A DNA stretch of 64,000 nucleotides, taken from Rattus norvegicus (lineage: Eukaryota; Chordata; Mammalia; Rodentia; Muridae). Below are positions 45,614 through 58,100 of the stretch, one piece after another. Numbering within the stretch: the first letter of the stretch is position 1; each line of letters begins with the position of its first letter. Both the position numbers and the translations under genes were made by a program. Location: NCBI RefSeq assembly GCF_036323735.1, contig NC_086029.1, positions 49,351,357 through 49,415,356 on the forward strand, in the 5' to 3' direction. The notes under the pieces are model-generated. The model made no database searches and had not been told where the DNA came from. It saw only the letters and a program-made list of their open reading frames with translations.

Positions 45614-45969
45614 TTATACCAAGGTGTAGGATTTTGCGTAGGGATTGTTTCCTTTCAAGTGGCCCCGAGAGTCCAGCAGCGACTCTTGGGAGCTGCTCAT
45701 TTTAGCTGCCTGTCCCAGCTCTGCACCCTCTCGCTGAGGTAAGGTGGCCACGGCCCCTTGTTGCCACGACTGCTGTCCTTCTCTCGTGGAAGAGGTGGAG
45801 GAGGAAGCCTCCATAGGGGTGGGCTCAAGGACCGTGGGGCGCTTCAGGGTCCGACTTTTCTGGGGTTCCAAGCACGCTTGTCCTAAGCTCAGGTCCCTGC
45901 TGGTGCCTGGTGCGCCCCGGTTTAACAAGAAGTCCATTCGCAGGTATGGAGGCAGGTGTATGAGGTCGC
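45614..45969 (-). CDS. Dscam: Dscam terminal coding exon with C-terminal PDZ ligand
   Basis: The acceptor TTTGTCTCCAG lies just above 45969, with a plausible branch site (CTAAC) about 25 nt upstream. The coding part is 356 nt: it completes Gly and then reads DLIHLPPYLRMDFLLNRG, ending ...NNPYAKSYTLV and a TAA stop at 45614-45616. The last four residues YTLV form a class I PDZ ligand (T at -2, V at 0). MAGI scaffold binding through the C-terminus is known for DSCAM proteins. The exon contributes 117 residues, and no frameshift or internal stop is seen. A 150-codon frame on the opposite strand (45744-46196) is a shadow of this exon. Confidence 0.96.
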
Positions 45970-48900
45970 CTGGAGACAAACACAGACAGTTAGATGGTTT
46001 CCTCCTTTGCCTAAGAGGGCAGATCACCTTGGAAACCTACGGTGGGGACTTTAGACAAAAAGTCCGCCCTGAGTTGCGACATTTCTTAAGACACCTCCTT
46101 CGAGTGCACTTCAGAGAGGCACGGGCCATAGTCTTCAGGCTTCATTCCCATTGGTCACAGAATACTAGTTCTGCAGTAGGAGAGCCTGAGGCATGAAGCT
46201 AACAGGGTCTGGACACCCGCGCCAGAAGATCAGTGTACACCAGAGGCAACATGTCTGCTGGATATGAACTTTCAGACCAAACCCCACATGTGACTGAAAG
46301 TGTGGGGTCCAGGGGCTGGAGAGCAGAGCCAAAGATGCTGAAGAAAGGGACAACTGGCTCTACTCTTGACTGTGTGACTATGTATGGAGCCACGTGACCT
46401 TGGGCCACTGCACATGATGGATGGAGGTGAAAATGGTCCAGCCCCCAGCTTCTCACCAAGGCTTCTGTCTCCTTCTCCCCCTCTGTCTTGGCCATGCTGT
46501 GGTGGAGATCAGAACAGCTTAGACCACACCTTCCTTTCTTCATCAAGGGAACTGGCTTTAGGGAAAGGGGGTACCTGATGCTAGCCTTCACTGACACCCC
46601 CACTTGTGGAGGCTTCCTTTCCTCTGGTATCCTTCTACTGTAACAGGCAAGGCTAGCCTGGTGGCCTTTTCCTCACAGTCCCCTTCTATTCCACGATGTC
46701 TTGTTACCTGGTTACCTTCTGAGGTAAATACTGAGGTCTCTGTTTCTCTCTACCTCCTTCTGCTCCTCTAGATCTGTATCATGGTCCCTGCACCCTTCCT
46801 TCCTTTACCTTGGTCTTCTCTCTTAATCCCCTGGAGAATTTCCCAGGAAACCCCTTGTGCCTCATCTGCCTTGCCGTCCATTTCCCTTTGACTCTGAACT
46901 GTCCGACATGACATCTGCAGATTTCAAGTTCAGGAGCCATTGTCCTGGAGGTCACCCCCAGCCTCCAGTTGTCATTGCTTCAACCCTGGCAATGTTCGAT
47001 GCTATCCGCACTCTTCTGCCTCAGCTCTGTGGTCTCTCTCCCAGCTACCTCTGTGACTCTGGCTGCCACTCTTAACTCTCCTCTACTGTATCTCCTTTGC
47101 CTCACAACACAGAACTCTCCTCAGCCTCGTTTGGGAGTTCCAGGTGTGCCATCTGCTATCAATAAATCCTCCTGTCTGTGATCTCCTGAGTCCCAGGTAC
47201 AAACTTGAGAAGCTTCGTGCACATAGACATCCCCCCCTGAGTATAAGAGACTGCAGTCTGCAAATCCAGGTCAGGAAGACCAGTCCTCAGGGCCTCTCAG
47301 ACCCTAAATACCCCCATTTTTTTCCTGTGTGGCCAACATTGCCTAATGTTGTCAGCATTTTTTTTTCAGACATTAAAATCTGTCTTTTTGTGACACTTTC
47401 CTTTCCTGGTTACTCTATTTTAATAGTATCTTTTGATTTTTTTTCCTCCATCTCCATGACCTTGGGTAGAGTCATTAGTCCATCCCACAAACCCCTGCAA
47501 ACAGTGCACTAGGGTAAGCTTCTGAAGGTAGCCATGCTCTGTAGCTTGAGCTGGACTCACCTTGGCATTTAGCCTCTGTTATCCTGGAAGACACATTGAT
47601 CACTCTCTAGCCTATCTACGCATCTTACTTTTCTCCATTCAAGGCCCATCTAGACTAGGACTGTGTGCAGCAGGTTGAGAGGACCCTACGAGAGTCACCT
47701 GCCTATCTTGAGGCCTCAGGAACTCAGTGTCTTGGCTCACACACTAGGTGAGCAGCTCAAGTCAGAGAGTATGATGGGTGTATGCGGTTCTCCAGCTGAG
47801 GAGAATGTGTTGATGGGAGAGGCAGGATGGCCTGCTCTTGGGGTGGGAGCAGCTATGGCATGTAAGAGAACAGTAGCACTGAGATATGAAGGATGCAGCA
47901 CTGGGGCAGGGGAAGGGTGAGTCCAGTGCAACTCCCTCTAGGTTTTAAGCTCAGAAGAGAGGGTGGATAGTAGATGTGTATTAAACAATGCGCTGTGGTA
48001 TGTATGTGTTCATACACTGGAGGCTTGGGCCTCAGGTCTAGTGTGGGGTCTTAGGACCTTGGAAGAGATACAGGGATCTGAGCCTTGAACTGTCTTCCTG
48101 TGGTAAGAGGTGACCTTTTGGTCACATTTCCACTGTCCACCATGGGCCGGCATTGTGTTTTTTGTGGGTTAGGCCTTCAACACTGAGTTAAAACAACTTA
48201 TTTTCTTCATAAATTTAACCCACCTTTGGTATTTTGTTGCATTAACAGAATTGAACAAACACAAACCACTGATCACGAAATGCTGTACAGGGAAAAGATG
48301 GCAGGTTAGAGGGTGGGTTGACCAGACATGTTGAATCTGGAGGGATTGGGCTTCTCTCGTAACAACCCTAGCACAGTTCAGCTTCTCCTTTCTGACTAAA
48401 ATGGCTGAAAAGTTCCCACTTATTTTGCTTCAAAGCATTTCTGGGGCTCCTCATCTTCCGTAAATTCAAGGTCCCCATCCAGGTTGTCTATAGCAGGGTT
48501 AAACTGGGCACCCCAGAAAGTTCTCTGCTTTCCTCTCTGAACAGTCAGCAGGATGTTAGGGACCATAGTCCATGGCATAAGGCTTCTAGGGAGAGGTAAA
48601 CCCAAGGCAAGCACTGAAAAGCACCTTAGAGGACCATTTCCTCTCCTCAAAACGAACCATTCTCTTTAAGATTGTCCTAGAATGTGAGAAAGAGTGACCC
48701 TGTTCTTCGGAAATTTGCCAAATGATTCCTTTGAGTGTCACAACGGCATGGTATTGGCCGTGTGAAGATTCCATTCCCTCATTGGTTCCCTCAGGCTGTC
48801 TTTGCCCTCCCTGTAAGGACTGTGGAGAGACAGATGAGGAGGAATTACATGGAATCATTGAGAACCACCATGTGTCAGTCACCTGAATGCCCTGGCCAAG

Positions 48901-49299
48901 CTCCCTGAGTTTGGCTCATGGAATTCAACAGAGTTCAGTGTTCAGTACTGACTTCACACATAAGACTGAGTCCTGTGGAAGTCTAGTCCCAACACTCAGT
49001 AAACTGACCATGACCCTCTGGTGGAGTGAAATGACACAGTTTTACTCTCCTTCCAAACAGGGTTTTGGGTACTTGCTTCAGACAGAGGTGACCTCTGCAG
49101 ACACTAAGTGAAAGGATAGAATTTGCTAAAATTTGTAAAAATACAAGAATTTAACTTAAAAAAAGGAAACCTTATGGTCTTAGATTCATTTCTTCATTAT
49201 GGTAATGTATCTGTTCTTCAGCTTTCTCTGTCAAAGGACTAGTTATGTAGGAACAAATAGAAAACCATTAACAGACATGCCATTTAGAAGTGAGACAGA

Positions 49300-49565
49300 T
49301 GGCTAGGAAATCGGTCCAGTGGAAAAAGTGTTTGTTATACTTGTCAGCATGAAGACTGGAGTTTTGATCTCTAGCATCCAGATCGGGGCTGGGTGGGTGC
49401 GACTGCTTGCCTGTAATTCCAGAGTCTTTTACAATGGAGACAGGCTCTTTGGAGCAAGCTGGCTGGCAGGACTAGGCCATACTGGCAAGCTCTGGGGTCG
49501 AGTTAGCCATCCTGCCTTAATGAATAGGGAGGAGAGTGAAAGCATAGCATGCACACATGCACGAA
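49300..49565 (+). mobile_element. B4-type composite SINE
   Basis: Decayed head (AGATGGCTAGGAAATCGG), middle GCTGGGTGGGTGCGACTGC and TGCCTGTAATTCCAGAG, then CAAGCTGGCTGGCAGGAC. It ends CATGCACACATGCACG. Lies in the last Dscam intron, antisense to the gene. Confidence 0.65.
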
Positions 49566-50078
49566 CCGCGCAAACCTACGCATGCACAGAAGTAGATGGA
49601 AGATTATTTCTCAATGTGAGGGATGCTTGCTTTATGAATCAACACATGCCACTGGACCAATTTTGATATGTGTAAAATCTTACCTATCTAGTTCCCCAAA
49701 AGTGAATGTTTATTCCAGGAGTCCAGTGAGCAAATTGTACTGATTTACTCTTTTATTCAATTGTGTGGTTATTTTTACCCCGGTGTCCCAGTGTTTAAGA
49801 TTGGGTGTTTATTCGGGGTTGTTTGAAGGGCCAGGTTAAGATGATCTGTGACTGCTTCTGAGATCTGACTCTATCTTGTGTGCCTGGGATATTTCTAATG
49901 TGCTGTGACATACTTGGGTCTTGGTCTTCACCCATTCACTCTGCATCAGAGTCCCAGGCAGTCACGGACCCTAACAAGCTTGTAGTGTCTCAGTCCCAAG
50001 CAGATTACAGGTTGCTCTTATTTTGGGATTGAGAAGATCGAGACAAATGTGTTTGAAGTGAGGACACAATGTCCCGTG

Positions 50079-50249
50079 CTGGCAAGATGGCTTAGCAGGT
50101 AAAAGCACTTGCCACCTGGCCTGGAGGTCTGCGTAGGATTCCCAGGACCCATGTGGCAGAGGGAGAGAAAGGATTTCCACAAGTTGTTGTCTGACTTCTA
50201 CACATGCACACTTATGCACACACAATGATTATGTAAATAAATATTTTAA
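50079..50249 (+). mobile_element. B2/B3-type SINE
   Basis: GTGCTGGCAAGATGGCTTAG head, GATTCCCAGGACCCATGTGG, CAAGTTGTTGTCTGACTTC and an AATAAATATTTTAAAA tail. Lies in the last Dscam intron, antisense to the gene. Confidence 0.85.
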
Positions 50250-51089
50250 AAACTTGGTGCCTGAGATTTCTGCCCGTAGCATCAGAGTTCTCTCTTTCGG
50301 TATAGTAACCTAAAAAGGGTTTTTTTTTATATATAGGTTAAAAAATATTAGAAATGCAGATCTTTCATGATTAACTGTAAAGATCTTCAGAGCCAGGTCT
50401 CCTTGAAGGTCTGTAAAGCAGCTCCGGACATCTAATATCTCTTCAGGAACAGGAGTTACCATCTCATTGGCTCCCCCTGCCCCCTTAAATGTAGAGTGTG
50501 TTTTCTAATCAGTGGTCAGAGCGACTCTTTCAGCTGTGTGAGTGCATCAAACGGACATACTTAATAATGCATGTGTTTATGGGGAAGGAAGCACCCGGGC
50601 AAGGAAACACTGAGCTGTGTTTATGGTCAGCATTTTATGTCGATTGAAATCTAAGCCCACACACTAGTTAAATACCGATTGGGAGATGGGAGAAGAATTC
50701 GGGGTAGGGGGTGACTACTGGACTCTGACATACTTCCTGTCCTGCCCCCTACCTGTCTGTATCATATGGGAGACACTCATTCTTGACTCCAGTGGACTAA
50801 GTGTATCCTGGAGCTTGGGGGGACATTCCGAACATGACTCGTGTAGATCTGGGCTAGGTTGCCCTGTCCCTAAGATAGGAATGCTGTATCCACTATGGGG
50901 GGCTGTGGCAAGGCAACCGTTAAGTAGTTCACATGCAAGTTTCACCACAGAGCAGGAGTTTAGAGGTGGAGCTCTAAATGAGAGAGCAGATTAGCAGCCC
51001 CTGTGGACATGGGTCCAGGGCTCTGAGTGTGGCTTCGTCCAGAGAAGTGGCCTTTGCGGATGGGATGAAGTTAGTTACCTGAGAAATGA

Positions 51090-51422
51090 ACGTTTGGATT
51101 TAATATGGGCTTTAAATCCGGTGATGTGTGTCTCTTAAAGAGCCAGGCAGAGGAACGTGGGTGGCGCAGAGACACGAGGGAGAGCCATGAGGGGATAGAA
51201 GCAGAGCCAGAGTGGTGCGGCCATAAGCCCAGGGGTAACCTGGAGTCAGCAGAGCCGGGGTTGGCCGTGAATGTGCTCTTACCTAGAGCCCTCAGAGGAA
51301 CATGTGTCAGCTGGTGTCTTGACTTTGAACTTCTGGTCTCTAGAACTGCGAGAGAATAAATCTGTTTTAAGCTCCCAAGTTTGTGTTGACTTGTCACAGC
51401 AAGCCTGGGAAACTGATACCTT
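51090..51422 (+). mobile_element. MLT1-type LTR, plus orientation
   Basis: CTTGACTTTGAACTTCTGGT, CTAGAACTGCGAGAGAATAA and TTGACTTGTCACAGCAAGCC, then AACTGATAC, form a typical MLT1 3' end. The 5' part is diverged. Confidence 0.65.
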
Positions 51423-54400
51423 TCCTTATTGTCTGTGCCGGGCTTAGGGTCTCCCCGTCAGCAGGCACGCCCCCTTCTTTCCCATTGGTCATTTCTGCCT
51501 CCACCAACCAAGGGAAGAGAAAGGGTTAAAGAAGCTACAGAAAGTTCTTTCGAATGCTAGGAGCCCAGAGAGGCTCGGCTGAAGCTGGTGCTGGTGCCAT
51601 CTGCCATCCCTCCTTCCTCCTTTGCCAAACCCGAGCCGCAGCCCCTTGCGTGCACCCTGCAGAAGCAGACCTTGTTGATCTGGCCCCAAAGACAACCCAG
51701 AGCTTGGCAGGGAGGGATTACTGGATCTGACTTCCTGCAGCTCCTCTCGCTCCACAGAGGAAATGGACCCCACTCTGGTCAGCCAGGAGCCTCTGTGTTG
51801 CCCATACTTCAAAGCACCAGCAGTCAGCAGTGCAAGAGCCCTTTGCTCTGAACGCCATGTTTACCAGGGGTTGTATACCCGGAGGCTACCTTTGGCAGGT
51901 ACACACACCCTGGGCAGCCCGTGTGTGGGATCTGGTGCTGCACAAACCTTAGAGTCAAAGCGCTATCTGCAGAGAGACAGGCTGTAGTCTGCAGCGTGGC
52001 TTTGGGGTAAGTGGTGTTAGTCATTTACAGAAAGATCAGGAACGTGGGAAAACACCCATGCCTAGGTGAAGAGGAACATCTGACTGCATTCTGTTCTCTA
52101 TCCTCCATCCCCTTTTCTCTGCTCACCCCACTGCCTGCCTGTTTAGCTTCCCCCTAAGTTTCCTTAACCCAGAGAATGCCTCCTTCCCAAGCCGAGCAGG
52201 AATGCAGGCTTGATAGAGTTCTCATCTGGGCCTTAACACAGTCTGCTATCGACTCAGGCAACTTTGAAGCAGGCATCTGCACACCAATTGATCAAGACCC
52301 TCTGCTCCCTGCTCTTGGAGGCCACGCCTCTGTGTCAGCAAAGCACAGGACAGTAGGACGCTGAGGCACAGGTACAGATGCTGAGCATATGGTGGCACGT
52401 GAGGCTGGGCAGGGTGGGATAAGCGGGGTGACAGCGGGGACGGGATGAGAGACAGCCAAAGGAGTGAAGGAACAGTGGAAGTCAGAGATCAGAGATGGAT
52501 ACACGCAGGAAGGTGGAAGCAGAGGGCAAGAAGAGGAAATGCAGCCATCGAGAGGTGAAAATGAAAGGTAGAGAATAGATGTGGAGAAGACAAGCCTCTT
52601 GTGACTCAGGGGACATGAGGGAGGTGAGTATGATAGACCTGTGCACTACACTCGGTCTCAAAGATATTGTGCGACCCACTGGAATGATACACACTTGTTC
52701 TAGGCATTCTTTCTTAGCCTTTTCCCCTGGGTCTTGCTACAGATGACAAATGGCACCTACCACCTCCCTTCTGGGAGGAGCCCAGGCCTTGGATTTGACT
52801 CACGTCTGGAGGGAGGAGGGCAATTTAGCCATTAACTCAGTGCTATGTGTTATTTTCTGATACAATGTTTCATTTCTCATCCCCTGCCGTAGCCCTCTGG
52901 GGACCTTCAGTGACAGTAATGTTTCTGAAAGTCCAGATTAAGTAAACTGGCATCGATTTCTCCCTTCCCCTAACCAGTCAGCATACAGATGTAATTACTG
53001 CCTCCCTGACCCTTCCTACCCATGAATCCTGCTACTACAGCCTCTCATCCATCAGCACCTAAGGCTCAGAGCCCTGTCATCCTCCGCCAAGGAAGGGGCC
53101 AGCCAGGCCCTGTGTGTCCTGATGGTGTGCAGGCTGCTGTATGCAAATGTTGCCTCGTTTTAGCTAAAAACTTCTTGAGCTTTCTCAATGTATTCAGACT
53201 CATGCACAAAGACTAGTGTGTCATTTCTGGGAAGGGGAGGGCAAAATCCATTAGAATGCTTACAAAACCCTGGAGCGGGAATCGGTCTACCCACTTCGTC
53301 CCTGTCCCCTGACCTCATGACCAGTTGTCATATACCACACAGTCAGCAGTAGCTGATCTTGGCCAGTCGCTGAGGTTGACCTCACCCCTGGGGAAATGTG
53401 ACATTATTATTATGGGGGAGGGGATCAGGGAGGTATGTTGCTAGCATCTATGGGTCAAAGTGTACGGGGTGTTCAGGATACCCCAGTACCACAGATAACT
53501 ACCCTGCCTGAAGTATTGATGTCATTGCTGTTAGGAGTCCTCAGTGTGAATGGCAAAAGTTCACAAAACTGTAAGCAGGCCCTCCTTACCTTCCAATTCG
53601 GTATGGGACATACTAAACTCAACCTGTGTAGGGCACTACCTTTTACGATGTGCCAGCCCATAAGAGCTTGACCTTCCTGGAAGACCATGGGAAGGTCAGT
53701 CACACAGTGGTCAGAGCCAAAAACCAGATGTTTATCCCAGTGATTCTGGTGAGGTGGTTGCAAGGTTTGCAAGTTCATGCTCATCTCTCCTCTGCTTCCA
53801 AACAGCTCTGGGACCCCCACTCCCTGAAGCTCCCACAGTCAAGTGTAGAGGCATCGAAATGTCTTGAGGTTTTTCAGCCTGACAGAGTCTTAGGCACTAA
53901 GCTGTCTTACCTGTAATACTGTAAATTGTAGGGTTAGTGGGTCCTGTGGAAGAAATAAGTTCCTGCACTTTAAGGGCTGGGCACCAGGGATATACTGTAC
54001 TCTGAAACTGACTTTCCTTCCTCCCCTGCAATACCTTGTTATCCAGGAACGAGGAAGCTACATAAATGCTGTCCCAAATTCATGGAAAAGCTAAGTGTAC
54101 CACAGTTCTCAGGGGCACAAACTGCCTCCTGGGAGACATAAACGACACCTTTCATCCATTTCTAACAAGGTTTTGGTGTCTGTGCTCAGATGTGGCTGGA
54201 TATTGATGCAGAACTTAGAAGTGGAGGGCACTTGGACCTTGATTTTGGCCATGGCCATGGAGATGAGCCTTGCATCATTGCAGTTAAGGAGCTTGTGATG
54301 GAAGGCCACTGTGGGCTCTGCCCTCAGCTCATGCGGACGGGATCTCACACGTTCTTAGTTTAATATTAATGTCATACCATGGTAATAAAAACCTTGTAAA

Positions 54401-55247
54401 CCAACCTCTCTGTAAACGAGTCTTCACTCCCAAACAGGAACGAGGAGAAACTCTAAATAAATAATGTGACATTAATATCAGAGGGCCCAGCGTTTGGGCT
54501 CAGTTACTGTTCTTGGCCTGTGGTTTGGAATCTTCATGCATTTTTAAGAGTACATCGATATTGTGATCTTCCTACTTGCTGATGGACTTTAAAAACTACA
54601 CTGAGGTATGGGGTAGGGCTTTGAGTTGATCACAGTTCAATAGCCTTCAATAGTAAAATAGTTTATATCAAACTGGAATCAGAAACTCTTCTCTGGACTC
54701 AAGGCAGCTGAGAGTTCATGAACCAGGGTACTGGATTACCTACTGTGAACACTGGGAAGGGACATGAGGTTCTAAGACAGACCTAGCCCTCTCAAGACGC
54801 TCTCTGGGGAAGCACAAAATGGCAGTTGACTCAAGAGGAAGCATGGGCTAGGGGCTTTTATTGCTCAGCGTTATGAAATGGGTTAACAATCCTAACCTCC
54901 AACCACAGCAAACAAGATGGCGGACCTAGGTCTATGCCACAGCAGGAGCTGAATTAAAGTAGAACTAACTCAGAGTTTAAGGGGGCCAAAAGTTGGAGAG
55001 TGGAGAGCAGGGGTGAGGCTGGTGGAGAAGATGGGGTTTGATTCTTCTATCAGCTTCCACCTCGAGAGTGGTAGGGAGCCATAGCAAAGATTAGTGGTTA
55101 CATTTCTTGAAATAATGTCTTGCTTTTTCCAGTCATGGATATGAGATGCATTAAAATATGATATTAGCAGAAGCCACATGGAACCATGTTAAAAGACAAT
55201 ATTCTTGTCTCTACAGAATATCCTGTAGACTTTCATGATGCTGAATA

Positions 55248-55320
55248 TGTGTGTGTGTGTGTGTGTGTGTGCATGCGTGTATGCATGTGGTGTATGTGTG
55301 AGCACGCGTGCGAGTGCGAA
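55248..55320 (+). repeat. (GT)n microsatellite with GCATGCGTGT extension
   Basis: 24 nt of pure GT followed by alternating purine-pyrimidine GCATGCGTGTATGCATG and GCACGCGTGCG stretches. Confidence 0.95.
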
Positions 55321-56044
55321 CATGCCTGTCTTCATAGTTGGGTTTTGTCCAGTTTCTTATTTTTAAAAGATTTATCTGTGGTATATTTAGGACCCCCTTT
55401 CTGCAGCCTCTATTATGACATATTATTCAGATAACCCAATGAGATCATGGGAGGTATTAGTTAAATATATTAATGCTTTCATGAGTTGGGGTAATACTCA
55501 ATATCTTTCTATACTAAAGAGATTCAGTCAATAGTAGTGGTCCACACATATGCATTCTGATGGGGTTTACAGTGAGTTTTAAGTCACTGGATTGATCATG
55601 TTTGCTTGTCTTCTGTGGCAAAAGGACTCTGGAAGCTGCCTCTGGTTACTCACGGGAACACAGGTATCCTTTTTGTCTTTATATCGCTGGTCCATCAGGG
55701 CAAGGTTTTGAGACTCAACACCTCCTGAAAGACTGATCCAGCTTTCAGCTCTCCAACAACTAGAACCTAACCCCGGAAAATCATCCAGGAAAGCATCAAG
55801 CTGCCTACTGGGCCTCAGAAGCCAAAGAAACTGGGTGTCGTAGCCAAGAACACATAGGTAGAGAGAGGGAATGACTAACAGCCCAAGCCATGGGAATGGC
55901 TCCATGTACTTTGCAGAGCACTTAGCCATGTTAGAATCTCAGGGACAGAAGGCTCCTCTCTAAAGCAGGGACAGAGGGGGAGAGTAGAGAGGATGGCTGC
56001 TGAAAACCCAGCAATGCAGATATTCAACTTTTGTCTCAAGAAAA

Positions 56045-56428
56045 ATGATTGGCTGGTTAGTTTTCTGTCAACCTGACACAAACTAGAGTAACCTGAGGGG
56101 AGGGATTGGAGGAAGCACTTTCATCAGAGAGGCCTGTGTCTGAGGTACTGTTTTGATTAATAGTTGGTGTGGAGGGCCCAGCCCACTGAGGGTAGTGTGG
56201 CCCATGGGCAGAGAGATGGTCCTGGATAGTAAAAGCAGGTAAGCATGCTAAGCAGTGAAGGAGAGTAAGGGGGTCAGCAGCGTTCTCCGTGGTCCCTGCC
56301 TTTGCTCCTGATCAAATTCCTGGCCTGAGTTCCCTCACTAGATTGGGATGTGTACACCAAGTAAACCATTTCTTCCCCAAGTATCTTCTGGTCATGGGTT
56401 TTTATCGCAATAGAAAGCAAATTAGGTC
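56045..56428 (+). mobile_element. Solo ERVL/MaLR-like LTR in a Dscam intron
   Basis: TTCTGTCAACCTGACACAAA, TGGAGGGCCCAGCCCACTGA, GAGTTCCCTCACTAG and TTATCGCAATAGAAAGCAAA match the LTR at 3476. Antisense to Dscam. Confidence 0.75.
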
Positions 56429-57639
56429 ACATACTTGGAATTCTAAGAATAGAACCATTGAGAAGGAGTCTTTCGGTAATGAGTGCACTGAGGGACCGCC
56501 ACTGAGAACAGACTAGAAAGAATCCTAGGGAAATCTATAAGAAGCCGAGCTGCAGCTACCTGTCAGGGAGATCTGGTTTCTAGGAAGGAGCAGGGATGAG
56601 CACACTGCTCTACTATCAACTGCAGAGTGGACAAAAGCACGTTGCAGAGGCTCAGTCCGGTGGCCTGGCTCTTCCGGGGCATTCAGATGCCTGTCTATGT
56701 TTGATGGGTCAGATGGATCTCTTGACTCACTGTAGCCATCAAGTTCATTCCTACCTCTAACCTCTATTTTCTCTCCTCTGTCTGCTTTTGAACCATGGCC
56801 ACACAGGGTCTTCTCCACCCTCCTTCTCCTATATAATTTACATCTCATTGCCTCTGAGAGACTTTTTTGACCATCTTTGCCAAAACACCCACTGCTAGAT
56901 CGTACCCCATCCCTAAGCTTCTTCCCTTTTGGCAAGCACTGAGCAAGACCTAAAGCTTTGGTGTTGGCTCATGCAATTGCATCATTGTGGTTTCTTACAA
57001 GGTGGGGTCTTTCTGAGTCTGTCTCATACCATATTCTCATCTCCCAAGCCAGAGATGCCAATAAATTAGTCACAGGAACAGAAAGAAAACAATCTTATTC
57101 TGGTAACTATCTTAAGATGTGCCGGCCCTAAAAATTCAAATATCACTAAAATCTACAGCCAAGCTGCAAAGGAAAAGTCAGGGATCTCCGAAGGAGGTGG
57201 TACCAATATCTGGTTATTTGGCAGACACTCTAGATAGCAGCTATTGGATGGGCAACCCATTGACCAGCTGGAACCTTGAAGTCATCTTTGGGAGAGAGCT
57301 GGAATGGACAGATTTGAAGCCATGTTATAGAGTGTAGGTGCAGAGACCTTAGGGTCCTTGTTTTCCCTGGGGCTACTGGGCCAGCTATGAAGGGTGCATG
57401 GGCTGTGAGTTCATCTGTCATTCCCTGCTGTGCCATTGCTCAGGTGTATGGGCCAAACATTACAAACAAGTGAGAAGCCTTAGCTGAAGAGTGACAGAAT
57501 ACTCATAAAACTAAGAATATAAGAGTATAATCAAGGAGACAGGTCCTTGGAACACCCCAGCAATTTCTCATAGGAACATAGAGATTGAAAATTTTTGGCC
57601 TTTTCAAAGATGTGAATAGCTAGCCCTAACAGAAGAAAG

Positions 57640-57960
57640 CAAGCAGATCCTGGTAATAAAATGTACAAATCTTAAAAATTCAAACCTGGAATTATTATTA
57701 AAATGTAAAATGACTCACAGGGGTTATCCTCTATCTGGAAGTGATTTGTTTGGATTTGTCAAGGGCAAGAGGGGAAAATATATTATTTTTTCTCAAAAGC
57801 ATGTTGGCGTAAACTCGAGTGTTTTTTTGTACTTAGTATATCTGACTAATCATCACTTCTGGTAATTAAAATATTAGCCAATTGCTCAGTCTTATCATTA
57901 ATACAACATTAGATATGAAGACCATAATGTCTATGCACTACACACAGGCATAGCACTATA
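57640..57960 (+). other. AT-rich repeat-free intronic stretch
   Basis: Many TAAT and ATTA cores (CTAATCATC, GGTAATTAAAATATTAGCC, ATCATTAATAC) with no visible repeat signature. A candidate regulatory element by composition only. Confidence 0.3.
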
Positions 57961-57974
57961 TGTCCATTCCAATG

Positions 57975-58100
57975 CTGTTAATTCATTTAAAACTATTTCT
58001 TGAATACTGGTTGGGTGCCTACTGGATATTTACAGACCCTGGGAGAGAAAGATAAAAATATCCAAGACCTGCCTCTTCCTTCCTTGGAGCTCTGACCTAG
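57975..58100 (+). mobile_element. L2-like relic
   Basis: AATTCATTTAAAACTATTTC, TTGGGTGCCTACTGGATATT and CTTCCTTGGAGCTCTGACC follow the L2 3'-end order (attcattc, gtgcctact, gagctt). Confidence 0.45.

Noticed and set aside
45744..46196. 150-codon plus-strand frame
   Set aside because: Antisense shadow of the Dscam terminal exon, extending into the intron. No independent support.
47663..47920. Frames in the last Dscam intron as possible alternative exons
   Set aside because: No paired acceptor/donor in matching phase with neighbouring Dscam exons could be supported.
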